Shown here piece after piece: positions 18,277-27,357 of a stretch of DNA of 64,000 bases. Position 1 is the stretch's first letter. Every line of letters starts with the position of its first letter. The notes under the pieces were generated by a model. That model saw only the letters and a program-made list of their open reading frames with translations. It was not told the origin of the DNA and ran no database searches. This DNA comes from Stigmatella ashevillena (GTDB lineage Bacteria > Myxococcota > Myxococcia > Myxococcales > Myxococcaceae). The translations under genes were made by a program, and so were the position numbers. The stretch is taken from NCBI RefSeq assembly GCF_028368975.1, contig NZ_JAQNDM010000002.1, positions 3,714,425 to 3,778,424 on the forward strand, given 5' to 3'.

Positions 18277-18729
18277 TCAATGCTGGGGGGCGAGCTTCCA
18301 CATGCGGACCTCTCGCGGCTCGCGCCGGACGAGCCCCAGGCCCTCCAGCTCCGCCAGCCACTGCTCGAGCTCACGCTCGTCGTCCGTCAAGAATTCCCGA
18401 GCCCCCAGGTGGACGACACTCACACCGATGGACTCGAGGTACAGCATCAACCGCCACGCATCGAAGGCCTCGGGGGTGCCCATGGCCCGGTGCGCATCCA
18501 CCACCCGCCGGGAGGCTTCTCCCTCGAAGCCCACGCCCACGCCATGCCGGTGAAAACGCCAGCGCTCTCCCCGGACGAGCAGCTCCCCGTGACGGGGCAA
18601 CCGCTGGGCTGCCCGGAACGCTTCGTCACCGATTCTGCCCTGCATCAGCGTCCGCAACAGCTCGGTCTGAAGCGTGACGAACCGGCTCAGCATCGTCCAG
18701 CCTTCCGCAGCAGACCGTCCCTCATCCAT
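18277..18729 (-). CDS. Conserved-looking hypothetical protein
   Basis: A 150-residue protein of unknown function, with the start taken at the ATG of MDEGRSAAEGWTML, where GAGGCG lies just upstream; a GTG eight codons earlier (VLDVSRRAM) is an alternative. The middle section has a recognisable rhythm, WRFHRHGVGVGFEGEASRR and VDAHRAMGTPEAFDAWRL, with a conserved-looking HG and a D-x-H, which recalls small DUF6896-type proteins, though I am not certain of that match. It is on the same strand as the giant protease and 80 bp downstream of it. There is no signal peptide or membrane segment. Codon usage looks typical of the region, so I believe it is a real gene. Confidence 0.65.
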   Translation of the reverse strand: MDEGRSAAEGWTMLSRFVTLQTELLRTLMQGRIGDEAFRAAQRLPRHGELLVRGERWRFHRHGVGVGFEGEASRRVVDAHRAMGTPEAFDAWRLMLYLESIGVSVVHLGAREFLTDDERELEQWLAELEGLGLVRREPREVRMWKLAPQH

Positions 18730-18809
18730 GGCGCGCCTCGATACGTCGAGCACTGCCTCGAAGAAGGAGGGCCCGGGCACCCGCCCAGGCCCTCCCGCTC
18801 GCTTCAGGA

Positions 18810-21800
18810 CTACCGCGCGAACAACCGGCGGCGGCCCAGGAACGCCATGGCCAGCATGAGCAGCGGCATGATCGGCCCGGCGCCCGAGTCGGTGGCGCAA
18901 CCGCAGCCACCATCATCGTCGTCGTCACCGCCGTCACCACCGCCATCGCCGTTCTTCGGCGTCACCGTGATGGAGATCGAGTCCTCACTGCTCAGACCCT
19001 TGGCATCCGTCACCGTGAACGTGAAGGTGAACACCGTCTCGGCATCCACATCCGGCGCGGTGAAGGAAGCGCCCGCCGTGGTGTCCCCGGAGATGGTCAC
19101 CGCTGGACCCGCCGTCTGCGTCCACTTGTAGGTCAGCGCGTCCCCATCCGGGTCCGTGGCGGTGCCCGCCAGGCGCACCGACGAACCCTCTTCGACCTTC
19201 TGGTCGGCGCCCGCGTCGGCCACCGGCGCACGGTTCACGTCGCGCACGGTGATGGTCACCGTGCTGGGCTCGGAAGAGACGCTTCCATCGCTCACCACGA
19301 GCTGGAAGGTGATCGCCGTATCCGCCGCCACATCGGGAGCCGTGAAGGTGGGCTTGGCGGCCGTGGCGCTGCTGAGCGTCACCGTCGGGCCCGCCGTCTG
19401 CGTCCACGCGTACGTCAGCGTGTCCCCATCCGCGTCCGTGCCACTGCCATCCAGCGTCACCGTGGCACCCTCGTCCACCGTCTGGTCGGCGCCAGCGCTG
19501 GCCACGGGAGCCTGGTTCACGTTGCTCACGGTGATCGTCACCGTGTCGGAGTGGGTCAGCTCGCCGTCGCTCACCGTGAGCTGGAAGGTGAAGGCCGTGT
19601 TGGCCGACACATCCGGCGCGGTGAAGGTGGGCTTGGCCACCGTGGTGCTGCTGAGCGTCACCGTCGGACCGGCCGTCTGCGTCCACGCGTACGTCAGCGT
19701 GTCCCCATCCGGATCCGTGCCGCTGCCATCCAGCGTCACCGTGGCACCCTCGGTCACCGTCTGGTCGGCGCCCGCGTTGGCCACCGGCGCCTGATTCGCG
19801 TTGCGCACGGTCAGCGTCACCGTGTCAGCGGCGCTGGTCAGCGTGCCGTCGCTCACCACGAGACGGAAGGTCAACGCCGTGCCACTGGCCACATCCGGCA
19901 CGGTGAAGGTGGGCTTGGCGGCCGTGGCGCTGCTGAGCGTCACCGTCGGGCCCGCCGTCTGCGTCCACGCGTACGTCAGCGTGTCCCCATCCGGATCCGT
20001 CGAAGCACTGCCATCCAGCGTGGCCGTGGTCAGCTTGGTGACCTGACGGTCCGGGCCCGCGTTGGCCACCGGAGCGCGGTTCACGTTGCGCACGGTGATC
20101 GTCACCGTGTCGGCGGCGCTGGCCGTCGCGCCGTCGCTCACCACGAGGCTGAAGGTGACCGCCGTGTTGGCCGTCACTTCCGGCGCGGTGAAGGTGGGCT
20201 TGGCGGCCGTGGCGCTGCTGAGCGTCACCGCCGGACCGGCCGTCTGCGTCCACGCGTACGTCAGCGTGTCCCCATCCGCGTCCGTGCCACTGCCGTTGAG
20301 CGTCACCGTGGTGCGCTCGTCCACCGTCTGGTCGGCGCCCGCGTTGGCCACCGGAGCGCGGTTCACGTTGCCCACGGTGATCGTCACCGTGTCGGAGTGG
20401 GTCAGCTCGCCGTCGCTCACCGTGAGCTGGAAGGTGAACGCCGTGTTGGCCGTCACTTCCGGCGTGGTGAAGGTGGGCTTGGCCACCGTGGTGCTGCTGA
20501 GCGTCACCGTCGGACCGGCCGTCTGCGTCCACGCGTACGTCAGCGTGTCCCCATCCGGATCCGTGCCGCTGCCGTCCAGCGTCGCCGTGGTGCGCTCTTC
20601 CACCGTCTGGTCAGCGCCCGCGTTGGCCACCGGCGCCTGGTTCACGCCACGCACGGTGAGGGTCACCGTGTCGGCGGCACTGGCCGTCGTACCGTCGTTC
20701 ACCACGAGGCTGAAGGTCAGCGCCGTGCCATCCGCCGCATCCGGAACGGTGAAGGTGGGCTTGGCGACCGTGGCGCTGCTGAGCGTCACCGTCGGGCCCG
20801 CCGTCTGCGTCCACGCGTACGTCAGCGTGTCCCCATCCGCGTCCGTGCCGCTGCCATCCAGCGTGGCCGTGGTCAGCTTGGTGACCGGCCGATCCGCGCC
20901 CGCGTTGGCCACCGGCGCCTGATTCGCGTTGCTCACCGTGATGGTCACCGTGTCGGCAGCGCTGGCCGTCGTGCCGTCGCTCACCACGAGACGGAAGGTG
21001 ACCGCCGTGTTGGCCGTCACTTCCGGCGCGGTGAAGGTGGGCTTGGCGGCCGTGGCGCTGCTGAGCGTCACCGTCGGGCCCGCCGTCTGCGTCCACGCGT
21101 ACGTCAGCGTGTCCCCATCCGCGTCCGTGCCGCTGCCATCCAGCGTCACCGTGGCACCCTCGGTCACCGTCTGGTCGGCGCCCGCGTTGGCCACCGGAGC
21201 GCGGTTCACGTTGCGCACGGTGATCGTCACCGTGTCGGCGGCGCTGGTCAGCGTGCCGTCGCTCACCACGAGGCTGAAGGTGAGCGCCGTGTTGGCCGTC
21301 ACTTCCGGCGCGGTGAAGGTGGGCTTGGCGGCCGTGGCGCTGCTGAGCGTCACCGCCGGACCCGCCGTCTGCGTCCACGCGTACGTCAGCGTGTCCCCAT
21401 TCGCGTCCGTGCCACTGCCGTTGAGCGTCACCGTGGTGCGCTCGTCCATCGTCTGGTCAGCGCCCGCGTTGGCCACCGGCGCCTGGTTCGCGTTGCGCAC
21501 GGTGATGGTCACCGTGTCCGAGGCCGTCAGCGTGCCGTCGCTCACCGTCAGCCTGAAGGTGAAGGCCGTGTTGGCCGACACATCCGGAGCGGTGAAGGTG
21601 GGGGTGGCCGACGTGGTGCTGCTGAGCGTCACCGCCGGACCGGCCGTCTGCGTCCACGCGTACGTCAGCGTGTCCCCATCCGGATCCGTGCCACTGCCCG
21701 CCAGCGTCACCGTGGTCAGCTCGGTCACCGTCTGGTCCGGGCCCGCGTTGGCCATGGGCGGAGCGTTCGCCGTGCACTGATCCGCCTCCACGACCAGCTC

Positions 21801-24800
21801 GCTGAACGGCGTGTTGGTGATGCCCGAGACGCTGACGTTGTTCACATCCCAGCCCACCGAGCCCACCGCCAGGTCCGTTCCGATGCGGAAGCGGATGCGG
21901 ACGGTCTGGCCCGCGAACGACGAGCCCAGGCTGACCGTGGAGGTGATCCACGCCGGGTAGCCCTCGCTCACGCCACCGAAGGCCTCGCGCCCCTCGATGG
22001 GGTTGTCTCCGCCTTCCGCGATGAGCACGTCGTAGCCCGGCGAGGCCTGCGCGCCGATGTCCGCCCACGTGTGGCCGTCGTCGGTGCTGATCTCGACGAC
22101 GCCGCCGTCGAAGAAGTACAGGTCGCCCAGGTAGTCGAGGTACTCGAAGGCGTAGCGGTGATCGAACGTGAAGCTGAAGTTCCCCGACGCGGCAACCTGC
22201 AGGGGCGGAGAGATGAGGTAGATGTCCGCCGTCTCGGGCGCATCCACGCCATAGAAGAAGTGCTCGTCGGCCGCTTCCTCGTACCGGAACCAGGGGTAGT
22301 AGTTGCCCAGGTTGGGATCCCGTCCCACCGTCCAGGGGCCGATGTTGGCCTCGAAGTCATCCGAAGCGGAGACATTCTGGGCGTCATCGGTGTTGGCGCG
22401 CACCTGGAAGGCCGCCTGCCGGTCACCCGGGATGGTCTGGCCCGCATCGCGGTAGGCGATGAAGAAGGTGAGGATGCGGATCTCCTGGGGGCCATTGAGC
22501 GCCACACCCACGTCCACCGTGGCCGAGCCGAACGGAGCAATCGTGGGGAAGCTGACGTTGCCACCGTTGGCCAGCGTGACGCCCGCATCCGTGCTGGTCA
22601 CGGTCGCGGTGGTCGCGGACACCGGCTCGTTGCCCGTGTTGTACATGGTCAACCGGACGACACCGGTCTCGCCGTTGTCGAGCACCCCGTCCTCGTCGCA
22701 GGTGGCCACGTTCTCGATCACCTCGGCGCCACCCAGCTCCACGTCCTTGCCCGCGACGAAGCTCTCCACCACGCCCGCATGCGTCGTCGAGCCGGCGGAG
22801 GGGGACTGCGCCCGCAGACCCGCGCCGCGGCGGGCGAAGGCGGCGTGGAACAACTTGAAGTCCGCCACATCTCCCAGGTACGCGGCCGCCAGCAGGGCGT
22901 CACGCGCATCGGTGAAGGTGGGCTGGGCCGGGGTCAGCTTGTAGCCCGCCACGACGTAGGCCTTCATCCGCTGCTGGGCCTGAGCGAACGTCAAGCGCGA
23001 CTTGTCCTTGAGCAGCGACGTGTAGCACTCCCACAGCATCGAGGCCCACACTTCGCCGGAGTTGTGCACCTCGGCGTTGCTGAGGCCCACCAGGTCCGGG
23101 TTCATCGGAGCGGTGGTGGGCAGGGCCACGCCCGCCTGGATGTGCTTGAAGGTCAGCGGGTTGCGGGTGAAGTCCGTCGAGTACGGGTAGCGACGCAGGC
23201 CGAAGTAATACCCGTTGTTGCCACCGCCCCCGGAGACGAAGCCGGCCTCCGCATAGGAGCCCTTGAAGCCCTCGTTGCCCGGCAGGGCTTCATCCGACTC
23301 GCGCACCGTCATCAACAGCGCGTGGAAATCACCCCACCCCTCGCCCAGCGAGCGGCCCTGGTTGTTCGACAGACCGTTGCCGTCGGCGATGAGCCGGTTG
23401 CTGATGTAGTGGCCCCACTCGTGCGCCACGATGCTGTTGTCGAGCGTGCCATCGCGGTAGACCGCCGCCTCGCGGAACATCACCACGGACACCGGGCCGG
23501 AGCCCAGCGCGCCCTTGAGGGTGGTGCCATCCGCCTGGCTCACCGAAAGCGTGGGGGTGGTGATGGTCGGATCGGCGCCGCCCAGGCCCGGCGCGGGCCC
23601 CGCGGCGTTGTTGGCGATGAGGACGCCGATGGCCCCCGCGGCCTGCGCGTTCGCCGCCTTCACGGCGAAGTTGCAGCTACCGCGATCGATCAGGGCGATG
23701 TTGCCCGCCACCGCCGCGGCGTTGGCGAATGGCACCTCGCAGCCATCCGTGGGCGAGGCCCCGCCCCCGTCCTGCACGAGGACGACGTTGCCCGAGGTGC
23801 TGAAGGCCGTGGGACCGAAGTCCGCCACGCCCGGCGCGTACTGGCCCGCGATGGACGCCGGCGCGGTCACCGTGAGGGTGTTCATCGTGTTGGGGGTGAA
23901 CAGGAACATCTGCATGCGCGGCGAGGCACCATCCGCCGGCGTGGCCATGTTGGCGTTGTTCAGGCCGCTGGAGTCCTGCGCCTCGGCCAGCAGCACGTCG
24001 CTGGCGTAGCCGCCCCGGCCAAAGTTGTCCTCCTGCGCGTTGCCGGCCGCCTCGTTGAAGCCCGAGTCGTAGTACCAGTCGTGGAAGAAGTTGTTGGCGA
24101 AGAAGAGCTGCGTGACCGCCGCCATCTGCTGGTTGGTGCTGGCATCCGGATCCTGGGTCACGTCGTAGACGCGATCAAAGACCTTGGGGGCGGTGACGGT
24201 GGCGCGGAAGTCCACGTCATCCAGGCCGTCATCGCCCGAGATGTCCGCGTACGCGTCCACGTTGTTGCCGACCGTCTCGGTCGCGGTGGCCGGCAGCCAG
24301 GGATCATTCCGGCTGAAGGGCGAGTTCTGCAGGGTGACGAGGCTGGGGGCCGCGAAGGGCGGCTGGTAGCCGTCCGGCATGCCGGTGGGGTGCGGGGTGC
24401 CCACGGTTCCCTGCGGACCATCGTCCGGCAGGTAGGGCGCCGTGGTCTGCGCCCACACGCGGTAGGAGAAGGAGTCCGCGACGGTGAGGTTGTTGCGGAA
24501 CAGCAGCTTCCCATCATCCGCGGCGACGACGTAAGCGTAGTAGTCGCCGTCGGGGTTGCCCACCAGGCCCGTGTTCAGCTCCACGTACCAGGCGGGGACC
24601 AGCCGCTCGGCGACCGGGAAGAAGACCTTCTTGACGCGCGCGGGCGAGGCCAGCTTCGCCGAGTACCGGGCGCTGGCCACCGAGGAGAAGCGGTAGAAGC
24701 GGTAGGGCCCCTGCGACTGGCCCATCGGCTCGAGGCTGATGGCGTCAATGGCCTGGCCGTTGAGGTCCTCGTAGGCGATGGAGATGGCCCGCGGGGCGTC

Positions 24801-25331
24801 CAGGGAGAAGCGCATCTTGCGGGCCTTCGTCCCCGCCGAAGCATGGGGGGAGAAGGCGCCCGAGACCGAGATGAGCTCGTGGCGATCATTGAGCGCCAGG
24901 GTCAATGCGCTGCGGAAGACCTCGATGCCCTCCACGTTCTGCTGGAAGGTCACCAGGGCGGCATCCCGTCCCGAGAACAGGGGCTGCACGCTGGCCGGCG
25001 CCGAGGTGGCCACTTCGGGCGACAGGTTGTAGAGCGAAGCAATCCGGCCCAGGTGCGTGCGCGCCGCCTGCTCCGGTGACATTCGCCGCAGGGCCGACTG
25101 GAGCCGCTCGTCCACCGCGGACCGGTTTCCCCACAGGAACGCGGGCGTCCCCGTGCGCGAATCCAGACGAGAGACCCGCAGGCCAGACGCCTGCATGAGG
25201 CCACGGCCATCCTTGCGGGGAGCCGATGCGCCCTTCGCGGACACATCAATATTGGGAAGATCCTTCCCACTTGCCGCCGTCCCAGAGACGGCAAGCACCA
25301 GGCCTGACAAGGCCGAAACCCATTGCTTCAC
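18810..25331 (-). CDS. Giant secreted M36 (fungalysin) metalloprotease with PA domain, ten tandem PKD/Ig-like repeats and MYXO-CTERM anchor
   Basis: A 2,173-residue exported protein with signal peptide MKQWVSALSGLVLAVSGTAA and a propeptide to about 300. The M36 catalytic domain has its zinc motif HEWGHYISN at about residue 637 and the third-ligand region HNSGEVWASMLWECY. A protease-associated (PA) domain is inserted around 490-580 (GNIALIDRGSCNFAVKAA). A CUB/MAM-like jelly-roll follows (about 985-1185). Ten repeats of 93-95 residues come next (about 1188-2125), each opening like APVANAGADQTV and closing DTVTITV. The end is an Asp/Gly run, a GCGCATDSG cysteine motif, a hydrophobic helix and RRRLFAR, which is the MYXO-CTERM sorting signal. 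It is expected to be processed and displayed on the outer surface or released, where it degrades protein, perhaps prey. Confidence 0.93.
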   Translation of the reverse strand: MKQWVSALSGLVLAVSGTAASGKDLPNIDVSAKGASAPRKDGRGLMQASGLRVSRLDSRTGTPAFLWGNRSAVDERLQSALRRMSPEQAARTHLGRIASLYNLSPEVATSAPASVQPLFSGRDAALVTFQQNVEGIEVFRSALTLALNDRHELISVSGAFSPHASAGTKARKMRFSLDAPRAISIAYEDLNGQAIDAISLEPMGQSQGPYRFYRFSSVASARYSAKLASPARVKKVFFPVAERLVPAWYVELNTGLVGNPDGDYYAYVVAADDGKLLFRNNLTVADSFSYRVWAQTTAPYLPDDGPQGTVGTPHPTGMPDGYQPPFAAPSLVTLQNSPFSRNDPWLPATATETVGNNVDAYADISGDDGLDDVDFRATVTAPKVFDRVYDVTQDPDASTNQQMAAVTQLFFANNFFHDWYYDSGFNEAAGNAQEDNFGRGGYASDVLLAEAQDSSGLNNANMATPADGASPRMQMFLFTPNTMNTLTVTAPASIAGQYAPGVADFGPTAFSTSGNVVLVQDGGGASPTDGCEVPFANAAAVAGNIALIDRGSCNFAVKAANAQAAGAIGVLIANNAAGPAPGLGGADPTITTPTLSVSQADGTTLKGALGSGPVSVVMFREAAVYRDGTLDNSIVAHEWGHYISNRLIADGNGLSNNQGRSLGEGWGDFHALLMTVRESDEALPGNEGFKGSYAEAGFVSGGGGNNGYYFGLRRYPYSTDFTRNPLTFKHIQAGVALPTTAPMNPDLVGLSNAEVHNSGEVWASMLWECYTSLLKDKSRLTFAQAQQRMKAYVVAGYKLTPAQPTFTDARDALLAAAYLGDVADFKLFHAAFARRGAGLRAQSPSAGSTTHAGVVESFVAGKDVELGGAEVIENVATCDEDGVLDNGETGVVRLTMYNTGNEPVSATTATVTSTDAGVTLANGGNVSFPTIAPFGSATVDVGVALNGPQEIRILTFFIAYRDAGQTIPGDRQAAFQVRANTDDAQNVSASDDFEANIGPWTVGRDPNLGNYYPWFRYEEAADEHFFYGVDAPETADIYLISPPLQVAASGNFSFTFDHRYAFEYLDYLGDLYFFDGGVVEISTDDGHTWADIGAQASPGYDVLIAEGGDNPIEGREAFGGVSEGYPAWITSTVSLGSSFAGQTVRIRFRIGTDLAVGSVGWDVNNVSVSGITNTPFSELVVEADQCTANAPPMANAGPDQTVTELTTVTLAGSGTDPDGDTLTYAWTQTAGPAVTLSSTTSATPTFTAPDVSANTAFTFRLTVSDGTLTASDTVTITVRNANQAPVANAGADQTMDERTTVTLNGSGTDANGDTLTYAWTQTAGPAVTLSSATAAKPTFTAPEVTANTALTFSLVVSDGTLTSAADTVTITVRNVNRAPVANAGADQTVTEGATVTLDGSGTDADGDTLTYAWTQTAGPTVTLSSATAAKPTFTAPEVTANTAVTFRLVVSDGTTASAADTVTITVSNANQAPVANAGADRPVTKLTTATLDGSGTDADGDTLTYAWTQTAGPTVTLSSATVAKPTFTVPDAADGTALTFSLVVNDGTTASAADTVTLTVRGVNQAPVANAGADQTVEERTTATLDGSGTDPDGDTLTYAWTQTAGPTVTLSSTTVAKPTFTTPEVTANTAFTFQLTVSDGELTHSDTVTITVGNVNRAPVANAGADQTVDERTTVTLNGSGTDADGDTLTYAWTQTAGPAVTLSSATAAKPTFTAPEVTANTAVTFSLVVSDGATASAADTVTITVRNVNRAPVANAGPDRQVTKLTTATLDGSASTDPDGDTLTYAWTQTAGPTVTLSSATAAKPTFTVPDVASGTALTFRLVVSDGTLTSAADTVTLTVRNANQAPVANAGADQTVTEGATVTLDGSGTDPDGDTLTYAWTQTAGPTVTLSSTTVAKPTFTAPDVSANTAFTFQLTVSDGELTHSDTVTITVSNVNQAPVASAGADQTVDEGATVTLDGSGTDADGDTLTYAWTQTAGPTVTLSSATAAKPTFTAPDVAADTAITFQLVVSDGSVSSEPSTVTITVRDVNRAPVADAGADQKVEEGSSVRLAGTATDPDGDALTYKWTQTAGPAVTISGDTTAGASFTAPDVDAETVFTFTFTVTDAKGLSSEDSISITVTPKNGDGGGDGGDDDDDGGCGCATDSGAGPIMPLLMLAMAFLGRRRLFAR
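18957..21770 (-). repeat. Ten tandem ~282-bp coding repeats (PKD/Ig-like domains)
   Basis: Inside the M36 protease gene, ten consecutive copies of a 279-285 bp unit encode Ig-like domains. Copies 1 to 9 (counting from the protein N-terminus) are nearly identical at the DNA level over long blocks, such as the segment encoding GDTLTYAWTQTAGP, which recurs with few synonymous changes. The last copy (RAPVADAGADQKVEEG) is clearly more diverged. Sub-variants (TVTEGATV, TVDERTTV, TKLTTATL) recur in a mosaic order, the mark of unequal crossing-over or gene conversion. Copy number may therefore vary between strains, and short-read assemblies could collapse it. Confidence 0.95.
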
Positions 25332-25476
25332 GGTCTACCCCTGTGGAGAAAAAACGGTGAGCCACCGTCCCCTGGCCCAAACCCCAGGCACCATCCGCCC
25401 GAAGTACGCAGACACCAGGGACGGGCAAGTGTACGCAATGTGACGTCCCGGTAAAAGTCACCCCGGGAAATAATGT

Positions 25477-26481
25477 CTAACGCACGGGTTGGGGCGCCGG
25501 GAGGTAGCCGGGGACAGGGCCCGTCGAGGCTTCTTGAGGTGCTTGAATGTTGACCTGAAGTTTCTCAAGGGCTGCTGTGTCTGTCTTGAATTGAGCTTGT
25601 TCCTGGAGTTTCACGGTGTATGCGCTCACGCTCGACTCCCGCCGTTCGCGGGCAATGCGCGCTCGCAGCATGGAGGAGACGGCGTCCAGGGGCTGGTTGC
25701 GCTCGGGGCGCAGGTCCGTGAGTTTCAGCAGATGAAAGCCTTTGGGGGACTCCACCACCGCCGAGGTGTCTCCCACGCGCTGAAGCTTGCCTGCCGCCGT
25801 GGCCACCTCCGGCCCCAGCCGCTCTTTCAATTCCCCGGCGGTGACCAGGTGGGTGTCCGCGGTGTCGGGTTTGGCTTCGGGGTTGCCCGAGGCCTCTTTC
25901 TCCAAGGCATCGAAACCATCGAAGTCCAGGGGCTGGAGCTTGCGCGCCTTCTCCAGCAGCGCCTGGGCCAGCTTCTTCTTCGCGGCGCGATCCGCGCTGC
26001 CCTGGGGCGCGGGCACCAGCAGGTGGGAGTAGCGCCAACGGGCCGGGGAGACGAACTCGGCCTTGTTCGTCTCATAGTAGGAGGCGATGTCCTCGGGGGT
26101 GACCGGCGCCGCCTTCTCCTCGAACTCCTTGTGGAGCAGCCGCTGCACCATGGCGCGCTTGGCCGCTTCGAGCACCTCGGGGTCCTTCTCCAACCCCTGG
26201 CGCCGGGCCTCGCGCACGAAAAGCTCGAAGCGCGCCAGGCCTTCGGCGTACTCCTGCCGCTGCTCCACGGACTGCACCCGGGTGCGTGCAGCTGGGTTCA
26301 TCTGCGAGATGTAAGTCTGGAGTTGTTCGAGGGTGATGGCCCCTCCCTCGAACGAGACCACCGGCGTGCCTTTGACCTGCGCGGCCGACGGGGAAGACAC
26401 GGCTCCCGGGCTTTCTTTGCCACAGCCAGAGAACAGGAGGACCGAGAGGGCTGGAAGGAAGAGGGCACGTGAGAGGCGCAT
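25477..26481 (-). CDS. Lipoprotein peptidyl-prolyl cis-trans isomerase (parvulin/PpiC-SurA type)
   Basis: A 334-residue protein starting at the ATG of MRLSRALFLPALSVLLFSGC, which gives a normal lipoprotein signal peptide with lipobox LFSGC; the longer frame adds 14 residues that spoil it. An N-terminal SurA-like chaperone segment (about 45-150; GGAITLEQLQTYISQM) precedes one parvulin domain (about 155-290) with RWRYSHLLVPAPQ and the closing SPKGFHLLKLTDLRP. Such proteins assist folding of outer-membrane and exported proteins in the periplasm. It sits 145 bp downstream of, and on the same strand as, the start of the giant protease, so joint expression with that exported protein is possible but not shown. 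Confidence 0.88.
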   Translation of the reverse strand: MRLSRALFLPALSVLLFSGCGKESPGAVSSPSAAQVKGTPVVSFEGGAITLEQLQTYISQMNPAARTRVQSVEQRQEYAEGLARFELFVREARRQGLEKDPEVLEAAKRAMVQRLLHKEFEEKAAPVTPEDIASYYETNKAEFVSPARWRYSHLLVPAPQGSADRAAKKKLAQALLEKARKLQPLDFDGFDALEKEASGNPEAKPDTADTHLVTAGELKERLGPEVATAAGKLQRVGDTSAVVESPKGFHLLKLTDLRPERNQPLDAVSSMLRARIARERRESSVSAYTVKLQEQAQFKTDTAALEKLQVNIQAPQEASTGPVPGYLPAPQPVR

Positions 26482-26625
26482 GGGACAAGGCGACTCGCTA
26501 GCACCCTGTCCCGAGGGCAGCAAGGCGCCCCCTCTCGATTCGCCTCACACCGGGACGGCCAGTCCAAAACATTCACAGGCACTTTCAGACCTAGCCATGT
26601 TTGCCGAATAAGTTAGAATGTCTTC

Positions 26626-27321
26626 ATGATCAAACAAATCACTTCTGTTGGGACAAAACGTGGATTTCTGGTCTCTGTCATGGCGTGTGGGGCCGTAGGC
26701 CTGGGCTCGCTCGCCGCGTGTGGCCCGGCGGACGCCACCGAGGCCGCCCCTGCTTCCACCGCCCACACGGCCGACGCGCTGGCCGGTGAGGCGCCCTGTG
26801 CTTCCCTGCCTGCCACGCTGACGGTCAACGGCGAGGTGAACTGGACGGTGGAGTGCTCGGCGTCCGCCACGTACAGCGATCCGGGCGCGGTGGCCGTGGA
26901 CGGGTGTGGCAATGCCCTGACCGTCCACTCCTACAACTCCGGCCAGAACCCCACCCCCAGGGAGCCCGGACCGAACCCCAAGGTCGAGGGCGACTACGCG
27001 GTCTCCTACTGGGCCCAGCCCCCGGGCGGACATGCGGTGGCCGCCACGCGCTGGGTGAAGGTGGATGACCGGACCGCCCCCACGCTGAGCCTCAAGGGCG
27101 CCGCGCACATCGTCCACACCTGCAATCGGCCGTTCGTGGACCCCGGCGCGGAGGCCACGGATGCCTGCTACGGCCCCCTCTCGCACGTCATCTGGCGCAC
27201 GGGCGAAGTCAACGCGTGGGCCGAGGGCACCTACACGGTGACCTACACGCTCACGGATCCGGGCGGCAACGTCGCCACCCCGCTGACCCGCACCGTGGAA
27301 GTGGTCGACTGCCCCTGGTAG
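26626..27321 (+). CDS. Secreted lipoprotein with two DUF5011/Ig-like domains
   Basis: A 231-residue protein with a basic start (MIKQITSVGTKRG), hydrophobic stretch and lipobox-like SLAAC at about residue 33. Two Ig-like modules of the DUF5011/HYR kind follow: one with CSASATYSDPGAVAVDGCG, the second with CNRPFVDPGAEATDACYG, each with a conserved cysteine pair and a closing TYTVTYTLTDPGGN pattern. These are usually structural or adhesive modules, and there is no catalytic motif. The ribosome-binding site is weak, and the DNA just upstream (26570-26625) is AT-rich, consistent with a promoter between this gene and the divergent isomerase. It ends in a GC-rich hairpin shared with argE. Confidence 0.75.
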   Translation: MIKQITSVGTKRGFLVSVMACGAVGLGSLAACGPADATEAAPASTAHTADALAGEAPCASLPATLTVNGEVNWTVECSASATYSDPGAVAVDGCGNALTVHSYNSGQNPTPREPGPNPKVEGDYAVSYWAQPPGGHAVAATRWVKVDDRTAPTLSLKGAAHIVHTCNRPFVDPGAEATDACYGPLSHVIWRTGEVNAWAEGTYTVTYTLTDPGGNVATPLTRTVEVVDCPW

Positions 27322-27328
27322 CCGCCTC

Positions 27329-27357
27329 GCGGCGCGCCCCCGCTCAGGGCGCGCCGC
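27329..27357. terminator. Hairpin between convergent genes (possible terminator)
   Basis: A perfect 11-bp inverted repeat, GCGGCGCGCCC at 27329-27339 with its complement at 27347-27357, has a 7-nt loop that contains the stop codon of argE. The right arm therefore encodes the last residues of ArgE (CGAP). There is no U-tract on either side, so it may act as a bidirectional barrier or 3'-end stabiliser rather than a classical intrinsic terminator. Confidence 0.5.

Noticed and set aside
18957-21770. Regular ~282-bp repeats that could be mistaken for a CRISPR array or satellite
   Set aside because: Units are far too long for CRISPR, lack unique spacers, and encode in-frame Ig-like domains of one protein.
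19551-25079. A 1,842-codon open frame on the plus strand, antisense to the M36 protease
   Set aside because: High third-position GC in this genome keeps the antisense frame open. The translation is Arg/His/Gly-rich with no fold or motif and merely mirrors the repeats. The minus-strand frame has signal peptide, zinc site and sorting tail.
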